DNA from: Astrocystis sublimbata
Lineage: Eukaryota; Ascomycota; Sordariomycetes; Xylariales; Xylariaceae
Direction: 5' to 3'
Assembly: GCA_022453515.1 (NCBI GenBank)
Contig: JAJNNY010000017.1
Coordinates: 620,001 to 684,000, forward strand
DNA length: 64,000 nucleotides
Both the position numbers and the translations under genes were made by a program. The notes under the pieces are model-generated. The model was given only the letters and a program-made list of their open reading frames with translations, did not search any database and was not told the origin of the DNA. This document shows, piece after piece, positions 1-10,927 of the stretch. The first letter of the stretch is position 1. The number at the start of each line of letters is the position of its first letter.

Positions 1-147
1 GACACGAGGCATTGGATCGGCACTCACACCTGAAGGGTTGGGCTTGGCATCGCTGTACCGGTTCGCCGACAGCATCTGCTCCGGTGTGATGGCCAGCGCT
101 CGAGGCAAGACGGCCAAGGCAGCCGCCAACAAGGTCTGGGACTTCAT
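1..147 (-). CDS. dpp5: Dipeptidyl-peptidase 5 (S9C), first exon, cut off by the window edge
   Basis: Only the N-terminal exon is present, reading leftward from ATG at 147-145 to about 28, followed by a GTGAGT donor whose intron runs off the window. The 40 residues begin with a hydrophobic signal peptide (MKSQTLLAAALAVLPRALA). They continue ITPEQMLSANRYSDAKPNPSG, which fits the conserved start of mature fungal DPP5 (the ITPEQ...PNPSG pattern). Fungal DPP5 is a secreted serine peptidase that removes X-Ala and related dipeptides. The catalytic domain lies outside this window, so the call rests on the signal peptide and this short motif. The exact exon end is uncertain by two bases because GGTGTGAGT offers two GT donors. 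Confidence 0.7.
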   Translation of the reverse strand, partial: MKSQTLLAAALAVLPRALAITPEQMLSANRYSDAKPNPSGVSADPMPRV

Positions 148-2230
148 CTTGGGGCAGGCGTTTTCACTTGACCAGCGGGTAAGCAAGAAGACGACATGCA
201 AAGCCTACCAAGACGATCGGGAAGCAAGCCATAGCAACGGCACGCGGGGACGACGACACTTTTTATACCTAGCTTCGTTGACAAAGGGCGATCGATCAGC
301 AAGGTAAGCTCCGCGATAGGCAATTCTCCGTGAGCTCATCTGCGCCGAGAGCTCTCATCGCGTGGGGCAGCCGTCATCCGAGCCATCCCCGGTGAGGAAC
401 CGCGAGCTGCAGGTCAATGGTGGCGAGGGGAGGTACCAGGCGAACTGCATATCCCTTGGAGGTTTTGCGTTATTTCAAATTCATCACGACAGACTGAGCT
501 TAGCCGGGGCGCCGGTCTAGCGATTTTGGGGCTAGAAACAGGAGCATCGCAGCTCGGATAGGCAAGTGAGATTCTACGAACTTTAGCTTGCGAGGTACCT
601 GGAGTGCTGGAGCAAGCCACGATGTGATGCGACCTGCGCTATGGTTACGTCGTATCGGCCATGCAGCCTTGTGTTGGGCGGGCCTGTCTCGCCTGTTTTT
701 GGGGGGGCCTTGTACCGCCTCGCTGGGAGAAAGCTCTCGATTGCTACGGGAACGAGGGGCTCGGGGGCGATGGATGGCCCATGGGATGACAAACAGGCAG
801 GGGGGGAAACGAGCGAGCTGGGGATCACGAACCAATGACCCGGGCGTTGGCCGGTTGAGGCCCGTGAACTTGTGATGAAAGAGGCAGGTGGTTCAGCCTG
901 CACGTCCACTGATAAGTCTAGACGGGAACGGCAATAACGCCGCAATCGCAGATGGCGAGGATGGCAAATAACACCCTCATCCTCATCCTCGAGAAGAGCT
1001 TTCTGCGGATGCACTGTATATTCTTTATTATAAGATATCAAATCGAACGTTGTCTGTGTTGTGGCAATGATAAGCATGGGGAGTCGTTCTTGGCTTGAAG
1101 CAGGTTTGGTTATCTACCTAGGTACCTAACCTAGATAGATAGATGTACGAGTAGAAGTAAACAAAGAGGATGAATTGGACAAATAAAAATGTCTCGCTTG
1201 TCCCGTCTCTCGTCAGTACCTAGATACAGTTTAGCGTCAGCAAGATGTTGGATCCTAGGTAGGTATATTAGAAGACTTGGCAAATTCACGCCTTTGAGAT
1301 ATCCGATTTACGAGTACAGAGTAGCTGCGAATATGTGATTGTGGTGCAAGAAGGCGTAATTGTTTGAATACTCCAGGATCCACTCAGAGACGGGAGCAAT
1401 GCTACATTATAGTACCGCGTATTTCACAGGATCACTACGCAGAAACGCAGCTTTTCCGATCTCAACTACAGTACATACTGTAATCGATGAGAGAGCTTTG
1501 AGTATTCTTCCAATCAGCTTGCCAGAGTCTAGCATACCTCTTATCTGTCGACTTCCTGCCTACACAGGATTAGCGTTGTTCTATCATGTGTACACAAATG
1601 ATGGCAATCGAGGCGCGATGTGGTGGTTTAATTAATTACAACAAGGTTGTCGAAAGATCAGCCAAATAAACAAACATGCCCGACACCGCCTCTGGTCAGA
1701 TTGTACGAACCCTGTATACTTGTATGCATGTTTTAAAATCTCACCACTCGAATACCTACAGTAGTAGCCATCTTGACAGATACTACCTACTACCTAACCA
1801 ACTTGAACCTGACCTACATACTTTGTGTTACCAAACTGCATCTCAGATCAAGGTCCAGCCTATCCCCCTATGCAAGAGGAATGAATCAATGACCCCGCAG
1901 TTCAATCACTGCGGCGCGGCATCATCTATCTCACTTGCCTTCCATGAGGCCAAGAGTCTCTCAGGCATCGCCAGCCAAGGCCAAGGTGGCACATGCCACC
2001 CACAGGCTCAATGAATAATATGCATAACAAGTCGTTAGGTATCTTCATTACAAGCAACACAAATACCTACTATTCTTGACCCTGCTTGCGCCCAATGTGG
2101 CGTTTCTTTTTCATCCCGAAACAAACCGTTATCCTCAAAACGCCTGAGCCTCCGTCAAATGCGATGCTGCGAAAATGAACAACGCCGAGCAATCTTTCGA
2201 CGCCAACAATCTATCACTGTAGAAGACCGT
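148..2230. other. Intergenic region between DPP5 start and eIF3i end
   Basis: About 2.1 kb with no supportable gene. It should hold the DPP5 promoter at its left end and the eIF3i 3' UTR at its right end. Open frames at 583-1077 (minus), 1360-1635 (plus) and 1676-2014 (plus) have no recognisable motifs. A TACCTAGGTA palindrome lies at 1115-1124, with a related CCTAGGTAGGTA stretch near 1254-1265. Confidence 0.6.
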
Positions 2231-3495
2231 CTATAGTCTGTTTTGGTTTGCCCGCTCCCTCTCGACCTCGTACATGAAATCGAAGTACCCCTTGTCGAAA
2301 TGGTGTACTCGCACGTATCCGTCCTCTCCGCCGCTCGCGTAGCTCTTGCCTGTAGGGTCCGCCGCCACTGTGTTCTGAGGATACAAGTCAGCATCTTGCG
2401 CATGGCATCCGACTAGGTCACCGAAGGCGTCGCAAACTTACCAGGGGTCCGAAGTGACCTCTCACACGGCCAATCTCATCCTCGATGATCTTGTGGTAGA
2501 ACCGCGCTTCGAATTTACCCTGTCGTGCAGCCGTGGTTGTGACGTCCATAGCGGCCTGGCCACCGCCGAGGACGACATAGTCCTTCTTGGGGGTAATGCA
2601 CGCACTGTTCAGCGGTGTGTCGGAGGGGTAGGTCTTGAGAAGTTCGAGGTCCCGGGCAGCCATCAACTTGGCTGTCTTGTCTTTCGAGGCTGTGATGAAA
2701 TAGGTTCGGTCGGGCGACCACTGCAAGTCTGTAACCTGCATGTTCAGCTCGTGTACGGGGATGTTGTCGAGCAGCTCGCCCGTCTGTGCACAGCGCGGTT
2801 AGTGTGTGGAATCGATATGGCGACCGCAGACTTCTATCGTACCTTGCCGTCGTACTGGGAGACGGAACCGTCCTCGTGTCCAGCGATGATGTATTTAGAT
2901 AGGTAACTCCAGCCAGCAACGGTAGCCTTGCTCTCGTCGCACACGATGGTCAGGTCGCGCTCGTCGCTCTGCTCGGCATTGATGTCCGGGTTGATGGGGA
3001 CGACGAAGATAGTACCCAGGTGGCCCATTCGCTTCTCGGTCACGCCGAGAAGTTGGGAGCCATCGGGGCTGAACTCGACCCGCTTGACGGCGGTGGGCAG
3101 CTCCCAGGTCTTGATGAGGCGGCCGGTCTCGATCTCCCAGAGGCGCATGGTGTTGTCGGCGCTTCCGCTCGCAATCATGGTGGAGGTGGGGTCGACATCG
3201 ACGGTCCAGATGGCACCCTGGTGGCCGCGGTAGGTGCCGAGGCGCTCGCCATTGTGAGAATACCAGACACAGATCTGCTGGTCCTTGGAGACGGAGAAGA
3301 GGAGGTCGCCGTCGGGGTTGAATCTGCGCGTGGCAGGTCAGTCGGAGCAGCGGTAGCGGGGTGGGAGGGAGCGGATGTGTACTTGATCTGGGTCAGGGCA
3401 CGTTCCTGTCAACGGATGGTGTCGGTCAGCATTGCTCCTCTGCGCGGGTAGTCAGGATGGGTGCTTACATGGCCCGAAAGTAGAATAGGTCTCAT
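2231..3495 (-). CDS. TIF34: Eukaryotic translation initiation factor 3 subunit i (WD40)
   Basis: Subunit i of eIF3, which helps assemble the 43S preinitiation complex on the 40S ribosome in the cytoplasm. Five exons join in frame: 3495-3469, 3405-3383 (a 23-nt microexon), 3323-2843, 2783-2442 and 2374-2231, giving 338 residues, normal for the family. The start [20 protein letters not shown] is the family signature. WD40 repeats run the whole length, for example [20 protein letters not shown] and [20 protein letters not shown]. The C-terminus has the diagnostic [18 protein letters not shown]. All junctions are GT-AG. The nearest neighbours are DPP5 downstream and C1-THF synthase on the other strand. 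Confidence 0.95.
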
Positions 3496-5288
3496 GATGG
3501 CGGTGTTTGGTTGTTCTCTCGCTTCGCGGGGCGGGAGCGTCACGGGCGAGCGATCGTGGGGTTGGCGGGCTTTTGAAGGGTTTGTGCGTGCACGTGACGA
3601 CGACGAGACGAGAAAATGTAAGTTGGAGGTCGAGTGCTAAAGTTAATAGCGGGGTGCGGGGAGCTAGACGGAACATCCAGGCGTGCTAGGCATGCTACCT
3701 ACTAGGTGTACCTGAGGTAGGCCCGTAGGATCACTGAGTCACTACCTTAGGTACAGGCTTACAGGGGGCCATGTACCTACTTATGTAATTCCAGTATGTG
3801 ACTCAGATGGAAGCCTGCAAGAGCCCCTAGTTGAAGAAGTAATTGTACTATGTAGACTGACGACTGGCATCCATCGGGTCACAGCCTCAACTTGCAGGTC
3901 GCAAGCTCGGCAAGCTACCTCCCACTTACCTGCAGTATCATCAGCCATTCCTAGGTACATATAGTACTTAATTGGAGAGAATAGTAGAAGCTGTTTCGAC
4001 CTTTTTATTTAACCTTGACTAGGTACCTAACCTTATGTTGAAAGATAAATCACACTGATGAAACATGGTTGGTAAGTATTGTCATAGGTTCTTGGGTCGA
4101 AACTGAACACGTGCTGATAAATTCAAGCATGCTCGCATGTATCTGCTCTGGTTAAACAGCTACAACAGCCTAGGTAAGATCGACTCATAATGTAGTACAG
4201 ATAATGGGGACTTAGATGTGGCAATACCTTGAGCCGTGTCATCAAACCAAGTTGACTCATTAGGTCCGCCCCCTTCACATTAAATCGTCCATCTCTACTC
4301 TAGGATTGCATGGTATCATCGCAGACTAGGGCGATGTTCGTAAAATACCGCATCCAGTCATCGATAGACTTCCTCTCCATCGTGAGAGAAGACGCCGTTG
4401 TGAGGCAGCTCCGTGGAGGTCTCATGAGGTAGTCACAACGGAGGCACACTGTATACAAATAGCTACCTAGACTGGCAGCGTCCCCAACTTACCCAATACA
4501 TCCTCATCCCACTTCTAATTGTTCTTGTTCTGGTTTCTCTTGCTCACCAACACGCCACCAACTCACCATCGTTCTGCCACGTCGGGCAGGGAGGGACGTG
4601 GAGAAGAGGAGGCGGCGGACCCCAGGGACCCCGACCGGCCGGAGAAGTGGGAGAAATGGGTCTTTCGAGCGGCATTCTTCGTGGCTCGCCCTTCAGTCCG
4701 CGACTGAAAAAGAATTTGCTCCGTTTGCGACCGGCTCGACTGGCACCATCGCATGTGTGTCTGCAGCGACGCCCGCCGCTAGTCACGGTCACAAGCGCGG
4801 TAACAAAGGTAACAAGAGTGGCACGAGGTGTAACTGTCCTTACCTTAGCCCGGCCCTGTTCCCATTCCCATCCACCCACTCCTGCTCACTCCCACTTGCA
4901 CAAACCCAAACCCAAACCCAAAGGTCTATAGTCCACCTATCCGGTCTACTTCTATCACAAGCCGAACCACAGCTCTGGTCTGGCCGGGGCTCCGCATTAC
5001 GGACGCCAAAAACCCTGCATCGAGTCCCTTGTCAGAGTTAGTGCTCGGTTTTCCCTTTCTTCCGACCCAGACGCATGATTACTACACATCTCCTGCACGG
5101 CACTGCACTGCTAACTCCCATCCCCATGTAAGGCCGAACCCCATGCTTGCGTCCTGGGTCGTGTGAGCCGATACTACGACGAGTCTTCCTCTCTCCCTTC
5201 GAGGACCCCGAACCTACACCCGCTCCAGGTTCAATCGTCCTTTTACCAGCTTAGTGCCTCGAGGTCATTCTCGACTAGCCCCTCCACC
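3496..5288. promoter_or_regulatory. Divergent intergenic region, eIF3i / C1-THF synthase
   Basis: About 1.8 kb separating two outward-facing genes, so it should carry both promoters. The left part (3690-4250) is AT-moderate with several CCTAGGTAC-type motifs. The right part is CT-rich near the C1-THF synthase start. A tandem (AAACCC)n tract lies at about 4904-4922. A frame in phase with the C1-THF ATG is open from 5115 onward (see finding). No other gene is supported. Confidence 0.55.
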
Positions 5289-8200
5289 ATGACAGCCATC
5301 AAGCTAGATGGCACTGCCATCGCAAAGTCGATCCGCGCAAAGCTTGCTGCCGAGGTCGTTGAGAAGCAAAAGGTGAATCCGAAGTACCAACCTTCCCTCA
5401 AAATCATCCAAGGTTCGTTCACCGCCACTTGCCCTTCTGAGACGACGAGGCAGCAATAACCTAATGCTCTCGTAGTTGGTGATCGATCTGACTCTTGTAT
5501 GTGACTCATGACTACCCTCATGAAACTGGTCGTCTGATTAAGACATCTGAAGCTACATACGTTCGCATGAAATTGAAGGCTGCCGAGGAAGTGAGTAGAC
5601 TTGCAAATTCATGCACCTTGATTGGCGTCATGAGCATCTAACAATATGACTCGCCCAGGCCAACATCACCTGCGAGCTCCTTCACTACCCTGAGGATATC
5701 ACAGAAGCAGAGCTCTTGGCTAAGCTACACGTATTGAACAACGATGAGAAGGTGTCGGGTATCCTGGTTCAGCTGCCGCTCCCTAAACACATCAATGAGT
5801 ACGCCGTGACTTCCGTCGTGGCTGATGACAAAGATGTTGACGGCTTCGGTACCACGAATATTGGCGAGCTTGCCAAGAAGGGTGGCCACCCCTATTTCAC
5901 TCCGTGCACCCCCAAGGGTGTCATGGTTCTGCTGGCCGAGGCTGGTGTTGATCTGAAAGGAAAGGATGCTGTCGTCCTCGGCCGCAGTGACATTGTCGGC
6001 AGCCCCGTCAGTTACCTGCTCAAGAATGCCGACGCTACCGTAACCGTATGCCACTCGAAGACCAAAGATGTTGAAGAGAAGTTGAAGAAGGCCGATATCG
6101 TCGTGGCGGCGATAGGGAAACCGAACTTCGTCAAGGGTGAGTGGCTGAAGCCAGGGGCCGTAGTAATTGACGTCGGAACCAACTACATTCCGGACGCATC
6201 CAAGAAGTCAGGACAACGTCTCGTCGGCGACGTCGACTACGAGTCAGCATCCCAGGTGGCCTCTCACATCACACCTGTTCCGGGCGGTGTGGGTCCCATG
6301 ACGGTTGCTATGTTGCTGCAGAACGTAATTGATGCTACAACTATATACTTCGACCGCCAAAAGCAGAGGCACATTGTCCCCCTTTCTCTCAAGCTTCAAG
6401 ACCCGGTTCCTTCAGACATCGACGTTTCAAGGGCTCAGGCACCCAAGCAAATCACTCGGATCGCAGAGGAGGTTGGCATTGGACCACATGAACTCGAGCC
6501 GTACGGCGCATACAAAGCCAAGGTGGATCTGAGTCTCCTAAAACGACTGGAGCACCGCAAGAATGGTCGATATGTTGTCGTCACGGGCATCACGCCCACG
6601 CCTCTTGGCGAGGGCAAGTCTACAACGACGATGGGCTTGGCCCAGGCCTTGGGCGCTCACCTCGGCCGCCTCACCTTTGCCAATGTACGTCAGCCTAGCC
6701 AAGGCCCTACCTTTGGTATCAAGGGCGGCGCTGCAGGTGGCGGCTATAGTCAGGTCATTCCCATGGATGAGTTCAACATGCATCTTACGGGAGATGTGCA
6801 TGCCGTGTCCGCTGCCAACAACCTTCTGGCTGCCGCCATTGAAACCCGCATGTTCCACGAGAATACGCAGAAGGATGGCGCCCTTTACAAGAGATTGGTA
6901 CCCACCAAGAACGGAAAGAGGGCCTTCGCTCCTGTCATGTTCCGTCGACTCAAGAAACTCGGAATCGAGAAGGCGGATCCAAATGAGCTCACAGAAGACG
7001 AAATCCACCGTTTTGCTCGTCTAGACATTGATCCTGATACGATCACCTGGAGACGTGTCTTGGATGTCAATGACCGTCATCTCCGTGGCATCACAGTCGG
7101 CGTTGCGCCTACCGAGAAAGGCCATACAAGAAGCACCGGATTTGATATCTCGGTTGCAAGCGAATGCATGGCTATTCTGGCCATGAGCACCGATCTTTCT
7201 GATATGCGAGAGCGACTAGGCCGCATGGTCGTTGCTACTTCGCGATCGGGAGATCCCGTGACTTGCGACGATCTAGGAGCTGGCGGTGCCCTAACTGCCC
7301 TTATGAAAGATGCGATTAAGCCTAACCTGATGCAAAGCTTGGAGGGTACTCCCGTGTTCGTACACGCTGGACCCTTTGCCAATATCAGTATCGGCAACAG
7401 CTCTATTCTTGCGGATAAGATGGCTTTGAAACTCGCGGGCACAGAACTTGATGAGGATCACAGCACCAAGGCCGGTTACGTTGTTACGGAAGCTGGTTTT
7501 GACTTCACGATGGGTGGCGAGCGATTCTTCAATATCAAGTGCCGCACCTCTGGTCTTGTACCTGACGTCGTCGTCATCGTTGCCACAGTCCGTGCTCTTA
7601 AAGTCCACGGCGGAGGCCCTCCTATTGCCCCTGGTGCTGCTTTGGACCCTGTCTACAAGCAAGAGAATGTCGAGGTACTGAGAAAGGGATGTGTGAACCT
7701 CAAGAAGCATATAGAGAACGCCAGAGCTTATGGCTGTCCCGTTGTCGTTGCCGTCAACAAGTTCTCCACGGACACTGACGCCGAAATCGACGTCATCCGC
7801 GAGGAAGCCATCTCAGCCGGCGCCGAGGACGCTATACTGGCGAACCACTGGGCCGAGGGCGGCAAGGGTGCCGTCGACTTAGCCAAGGGTGTTATTGCCG
7901 CATCTGAGAAGCCGAAGAACTTCAAGCTTCTCTACGAGACCGAGGGTGGCTCGGTCCAGGAGCGCATGGAGGCCATCTGCAAGAAGATGTACGGTGCCGC
8001 GGCCGTCGAATTCAGCGAGCTGGCGCAGAAGAAGGTCGACACATACACGAAGCAAGGCTTTAGCAACCTGCCTATCTGTATCGCTAAGACGCAGTACTCG
8101 TTGTCACATGATCCCGATCTGAAAGGTGCACCGTCGGGATTCACTGTTCCAATTCGCGACGTGCGATTGGCGGTTGGTGCGGGATACCTGTAAGAAATGA

Positions 8201-8365
8201 CTCCACCCTTCTACTAGGGAGCGAAATTTTGAATGATAGCTAATTATTTCGAACAGATATGCTCTCGCTGCTGATATTCAGACTATCCCCGGACTGCCGA
8301 CGGCTCCGGGTTACCTGAATGTTGACGTTGACACCGAGACGGGTGAGATTCAAGGGCTCTTCTAA
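5289..8365 (+). CDS. ADE3: C1-tetrahydrofolate synthase, trifunctional
   Basis: Carries methylene-THF dehydrogenase, methenyl-THF cyclohydrolase and formyl-THF synthetase activities, interconverting one-carbon units for purine, thymidylate and methionine synthesis. Exons 5289-5412, 5476-5496 (21 nt), 5553-5590, 5659-8189 and 8257-8365 join in frame to 940 residues, the usual length. The N-terminal dehydrogenase/cyclohydrolase domain (about 1-310) has [11 protein letters not shown] with the catalytic lysine, [11 protein letters not shown] and the [13 protein letters not shown] site. The synthetase domain follows, with the nucleotide loop [11 protein letters not shown] near residue 376. The C-terminus ends [18 protein letters not shown]. 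The ATG at 5289 has a good context (CCACCATGAC) and should give the cytosolic form. An in-frame upstream stretch resembling a mitochondrial presequence is described in the findings. Confidence 0.95.
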
Positions 8366-10123
8366 AGGCTTGTTTTCCCGATGGACACTTCTGGGAAGAT
8401 AAAATAGAAGTTCACATACATTCTGTTTTAGTGGTGTTTTGGGCTGGGAATGGGCGGAGACCTTTTAGACTCAACTTCTGCATAACGGCGTGGGAGGGGA
8501 AAATAAATATATAGCATAGCTTCTTCTAATTCAACTAGAGAAGCGGGAGTGTTACTTACTACGGGTTCAACTATGAGGAATTCTAATCTATACGATAGAA
8601 GAAGAGAAAGAGACGGGCGCGGCATGATACAATACCTTCAACATGGGTATACATATAATAGAACAAACAAAATACATGACATGGACCCTTCCTTATCACT
8701 GTCAACTTCTTACCCACCTGAACTCTAAGAAAGTATAGGAGTTTAATCGTGTTACTGGAGTAGGTGCCCCTCAATCTGCATCTCGCGCTTAAAAGCATTA
8801 TTTCTCCTTCTCGTACTAATATATCTACTACCTATGTCAAGAAGGCTTGGTTCAATGTATGTACTGAGGCATATAGCTCATAGTGGCACCCTCCGGCGGC
8901 TTTGTTGGGATAGCGACTCGGCTTACAAGGTTATAGTTGCACTCCTGTTCCATCACGTCAATGCCAAACCATGATAACCCATTGAATTCTATGAGCGGAA
9001 GATAGACAGTGGTCGCGGGACTTTTGACAGACATCTACCTACCCTAAGGGTGGTTGGCGGCTTTCGAGATTGCCTACTTGTTATGCGTCGAAGCCAAAGA
9101 TCTTGTCATGGTCTTTTTTTCCCTAGTGACTACTTCCATTAGGCATGGTAGATGATGAAGTGGAATCTAGTAGCTTATGCTTGAAAACTACTTGCATGCA
9201 TATCTCTTATGGATTTTCCTTCCTTTGCCTCTGCCCTGTCCTTAAATGCAGAACCCCTTGGTCGGTAGGTTTCAAGTTGCAGATACCTATGGTATTTTGC
9301 ATACACCATTGCGATTGCATGCATTTACACCATCCTCTTTCTAGGATTGCCTATTCAGCAAAGGTCGAATCTGTTGCTAACGTCAATAGTAAAATATTTT
9401 TTCAATAGGTAGTAAAATTCGGAACAAATAAAAGTCAGCATCTCATTTTTGAGATTTGTATTTATTTTATCAGATTAGCAAGAAAGCACGTAGTCACACC
9501 GGTCACACATTTGACAGATAGAGAAACTGATAGAGAGGCCGAGTTGAACAGGTGGACCGAGTCCAATATTAGAGTAAGAGGGAGCAGGAGCTCTATCTAC
9601 GATTTCCAGCGACAACCGACTTGGTAGACATGCCATGTATATAATTCTCGAACAGATAACAGCACGAGATACAATGCCAGATATACACACACGACTCCCC
9701 TTCGGCGGCGGATTTTGCTCGCTCCATGTATCATGATTGGTATCCTCCCAGGTGTGTTCACAGCAGTCGTTAGACAACTGATCCGGTATTCTTCTCATCC
9801 TTGACGAATACTAAAGCAAGGAAAGATGTGTCTTAAAAAAGTTTAGGTCGATGTGTGGTGAGGTTGAGCCGTGTAAGCCGGCCGAGCCCCCCTTTCCGAA
9901 CGCCTACCATGCGAGACCTCGAATGGTCTTCCCCTTCGTGCTATGTTTCAAAAAATACTCCTTGTTCCCCCAAAATCATGCTCGCCTGCTCACTAGCTCC
10001 CATGCATCGTGATGTATGTTCCTCGTTATGAAGCCTGAAGCAAATATATAGAGGAGCAGCGTGCCGTCGTAGATCCTGACCGATGCGCCGAGAGATATGC
10101 TTTAGTTTGGATGTTATTTCGCT
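8366..10123. other. Convergent intergenic region
   Basis: About 1.76 kb between the 3' ends of C1-THF synthase and the HAPSTR1-like gene. It should contain both 3' UTRs. Base composition is AT-richer than the genes. The open frames at 9145-9408 (plus) and 9475-9798 (minus) show no domain or coding character. I see no further feature. Confidence 0.55.
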
Positions 10124-10927
10124 TCATGTATGCCTGCTTCGCTTCCCTTCCCTTCCGGATGCATCCTTGCCTCCGAAATTCAAACTAGGCACATCAAATA
10201 GTTCAGCAAAGTTGATGGATCGTTTCTGGCCGGCCCCGCGGCCGAGATGACCTGTCGTTGTGTTCCTAGGCCGTTGGGCCAGGTTCTTTCTCCGGATACG
10301 GTTGGACTGGGAGTGAGATGTAGCAGCAGGCCCTTGTATCGTGTTGTTGTCGCTGGATCTCATGGAGTCTGACAGGTCGAGATTTGCGAGGTTGAGGTAC
10401 GACTCCTGGGGGTAGGGGTGCGATGACTGGAAGTTGAAGTTCTCCTGGCTCGGGACAGTGATCATGTGGGGCTCTTGGACGATGGGCTCGATGACGGAGT
10501 TTGCGACGGCGGGAGGTTGGAGAGTCGGAGGTGCCGAGCCCGTCGGCGCAGCGGATGGGGGTGGAACGGTGTTCATGCGCGGAAGCTCGGGTGACGAGAC
10601 CCTTTCGTTCTCGATCTTCTCGGCTTCCTCTTCGTCGTCGGAGACCTGGGGGCCGGTGTCCCTGCCGTCGAGTCGCTCAGTGGCCCATTTCCGGACCTGC
10701 CACCCCTCTCCGTCGCCCAGGCCGATGTTCCGCCTATCGAGCATAGTCAGGAGGTCATCGAGACAGTCCTGGTAGCCATCAGCGCGGGACTTGGCTTGCG
10801 CCGCCGCGGAAGTCTTGTAGAGTTTCGTGACGGACAAGGCTGCGGCCTTGAAGGCGTCGAGAAGCTGCTCGGGGGAGTCAGCGGCCAGGGTGGCCTTGGG
10901 CGGTGACGAGCCTCGCATGGGGTCCAT
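10124..10927 (-). CDS. HAPSTR1/C16orf72-like stress-response protein (TAPR1-like family)
   Basis: Single-exon protein of 267 residues. Residues about 20-90 form a helical region (LLDAFKAAALSVTKLYKTS, then GYQDCLDDLLTMLDRRN). It matches the pattern of the human C16orf72/HAPSTR1 core: a helix with AATAVTNLYK, then a GYQ segment and a basic or acidic helix. The middle (about 100-220) is low-complexity, acidic then Pro/Ser/Asn-rich, and probably disordered. The C-terminus is basic (RKNLAQRPRN, GKRSRHT), like the nuclear-signal tail of the animal protein. Human HAPSTR1 works with the ubiquitin ligase HUWE1 in stress signalling; the fungal role is inference. The ATG at 10927 is the first in frame, followed by a second at codon 4. 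Confidence 0.6.
   Translation of the reverse strand: MDPMRGSSPPKATLAADSPEQLLDAFKAAALSVTKLYKTSAAAQAKSRADGYQDCLDDLLTMLDRRNIGLGDGEGWQVRKWATERLDGRDTGPQVSDDEEEAEKIENERVSSPELPRMNTVPPPSAAPTGSAPPTLQPPAVANSVIEPIVQEPHMITVPSQENFNFQSSHPYPQESYLNLANLDLSDSMRSSDNNTIQGPAATSHSQSNRIRRKNLAQRPRNTTTGHLGRGAGQKRSINFAELFDVPSLNFGGKDASGREGKRSRHT

Noticed and set aside
583..1077. Open frame of 164 codons on the minus strand
   Set aside because: No domain, biased composition, overlaps other chance frames on both strands.
4048..4116. Box C (TGATGA) and box D (CTGA)-like motifs suggesting a C/D snoRNA
   Set aside because: No terminal stem and no clear C'/D' pair; such short motifs are common by chance.
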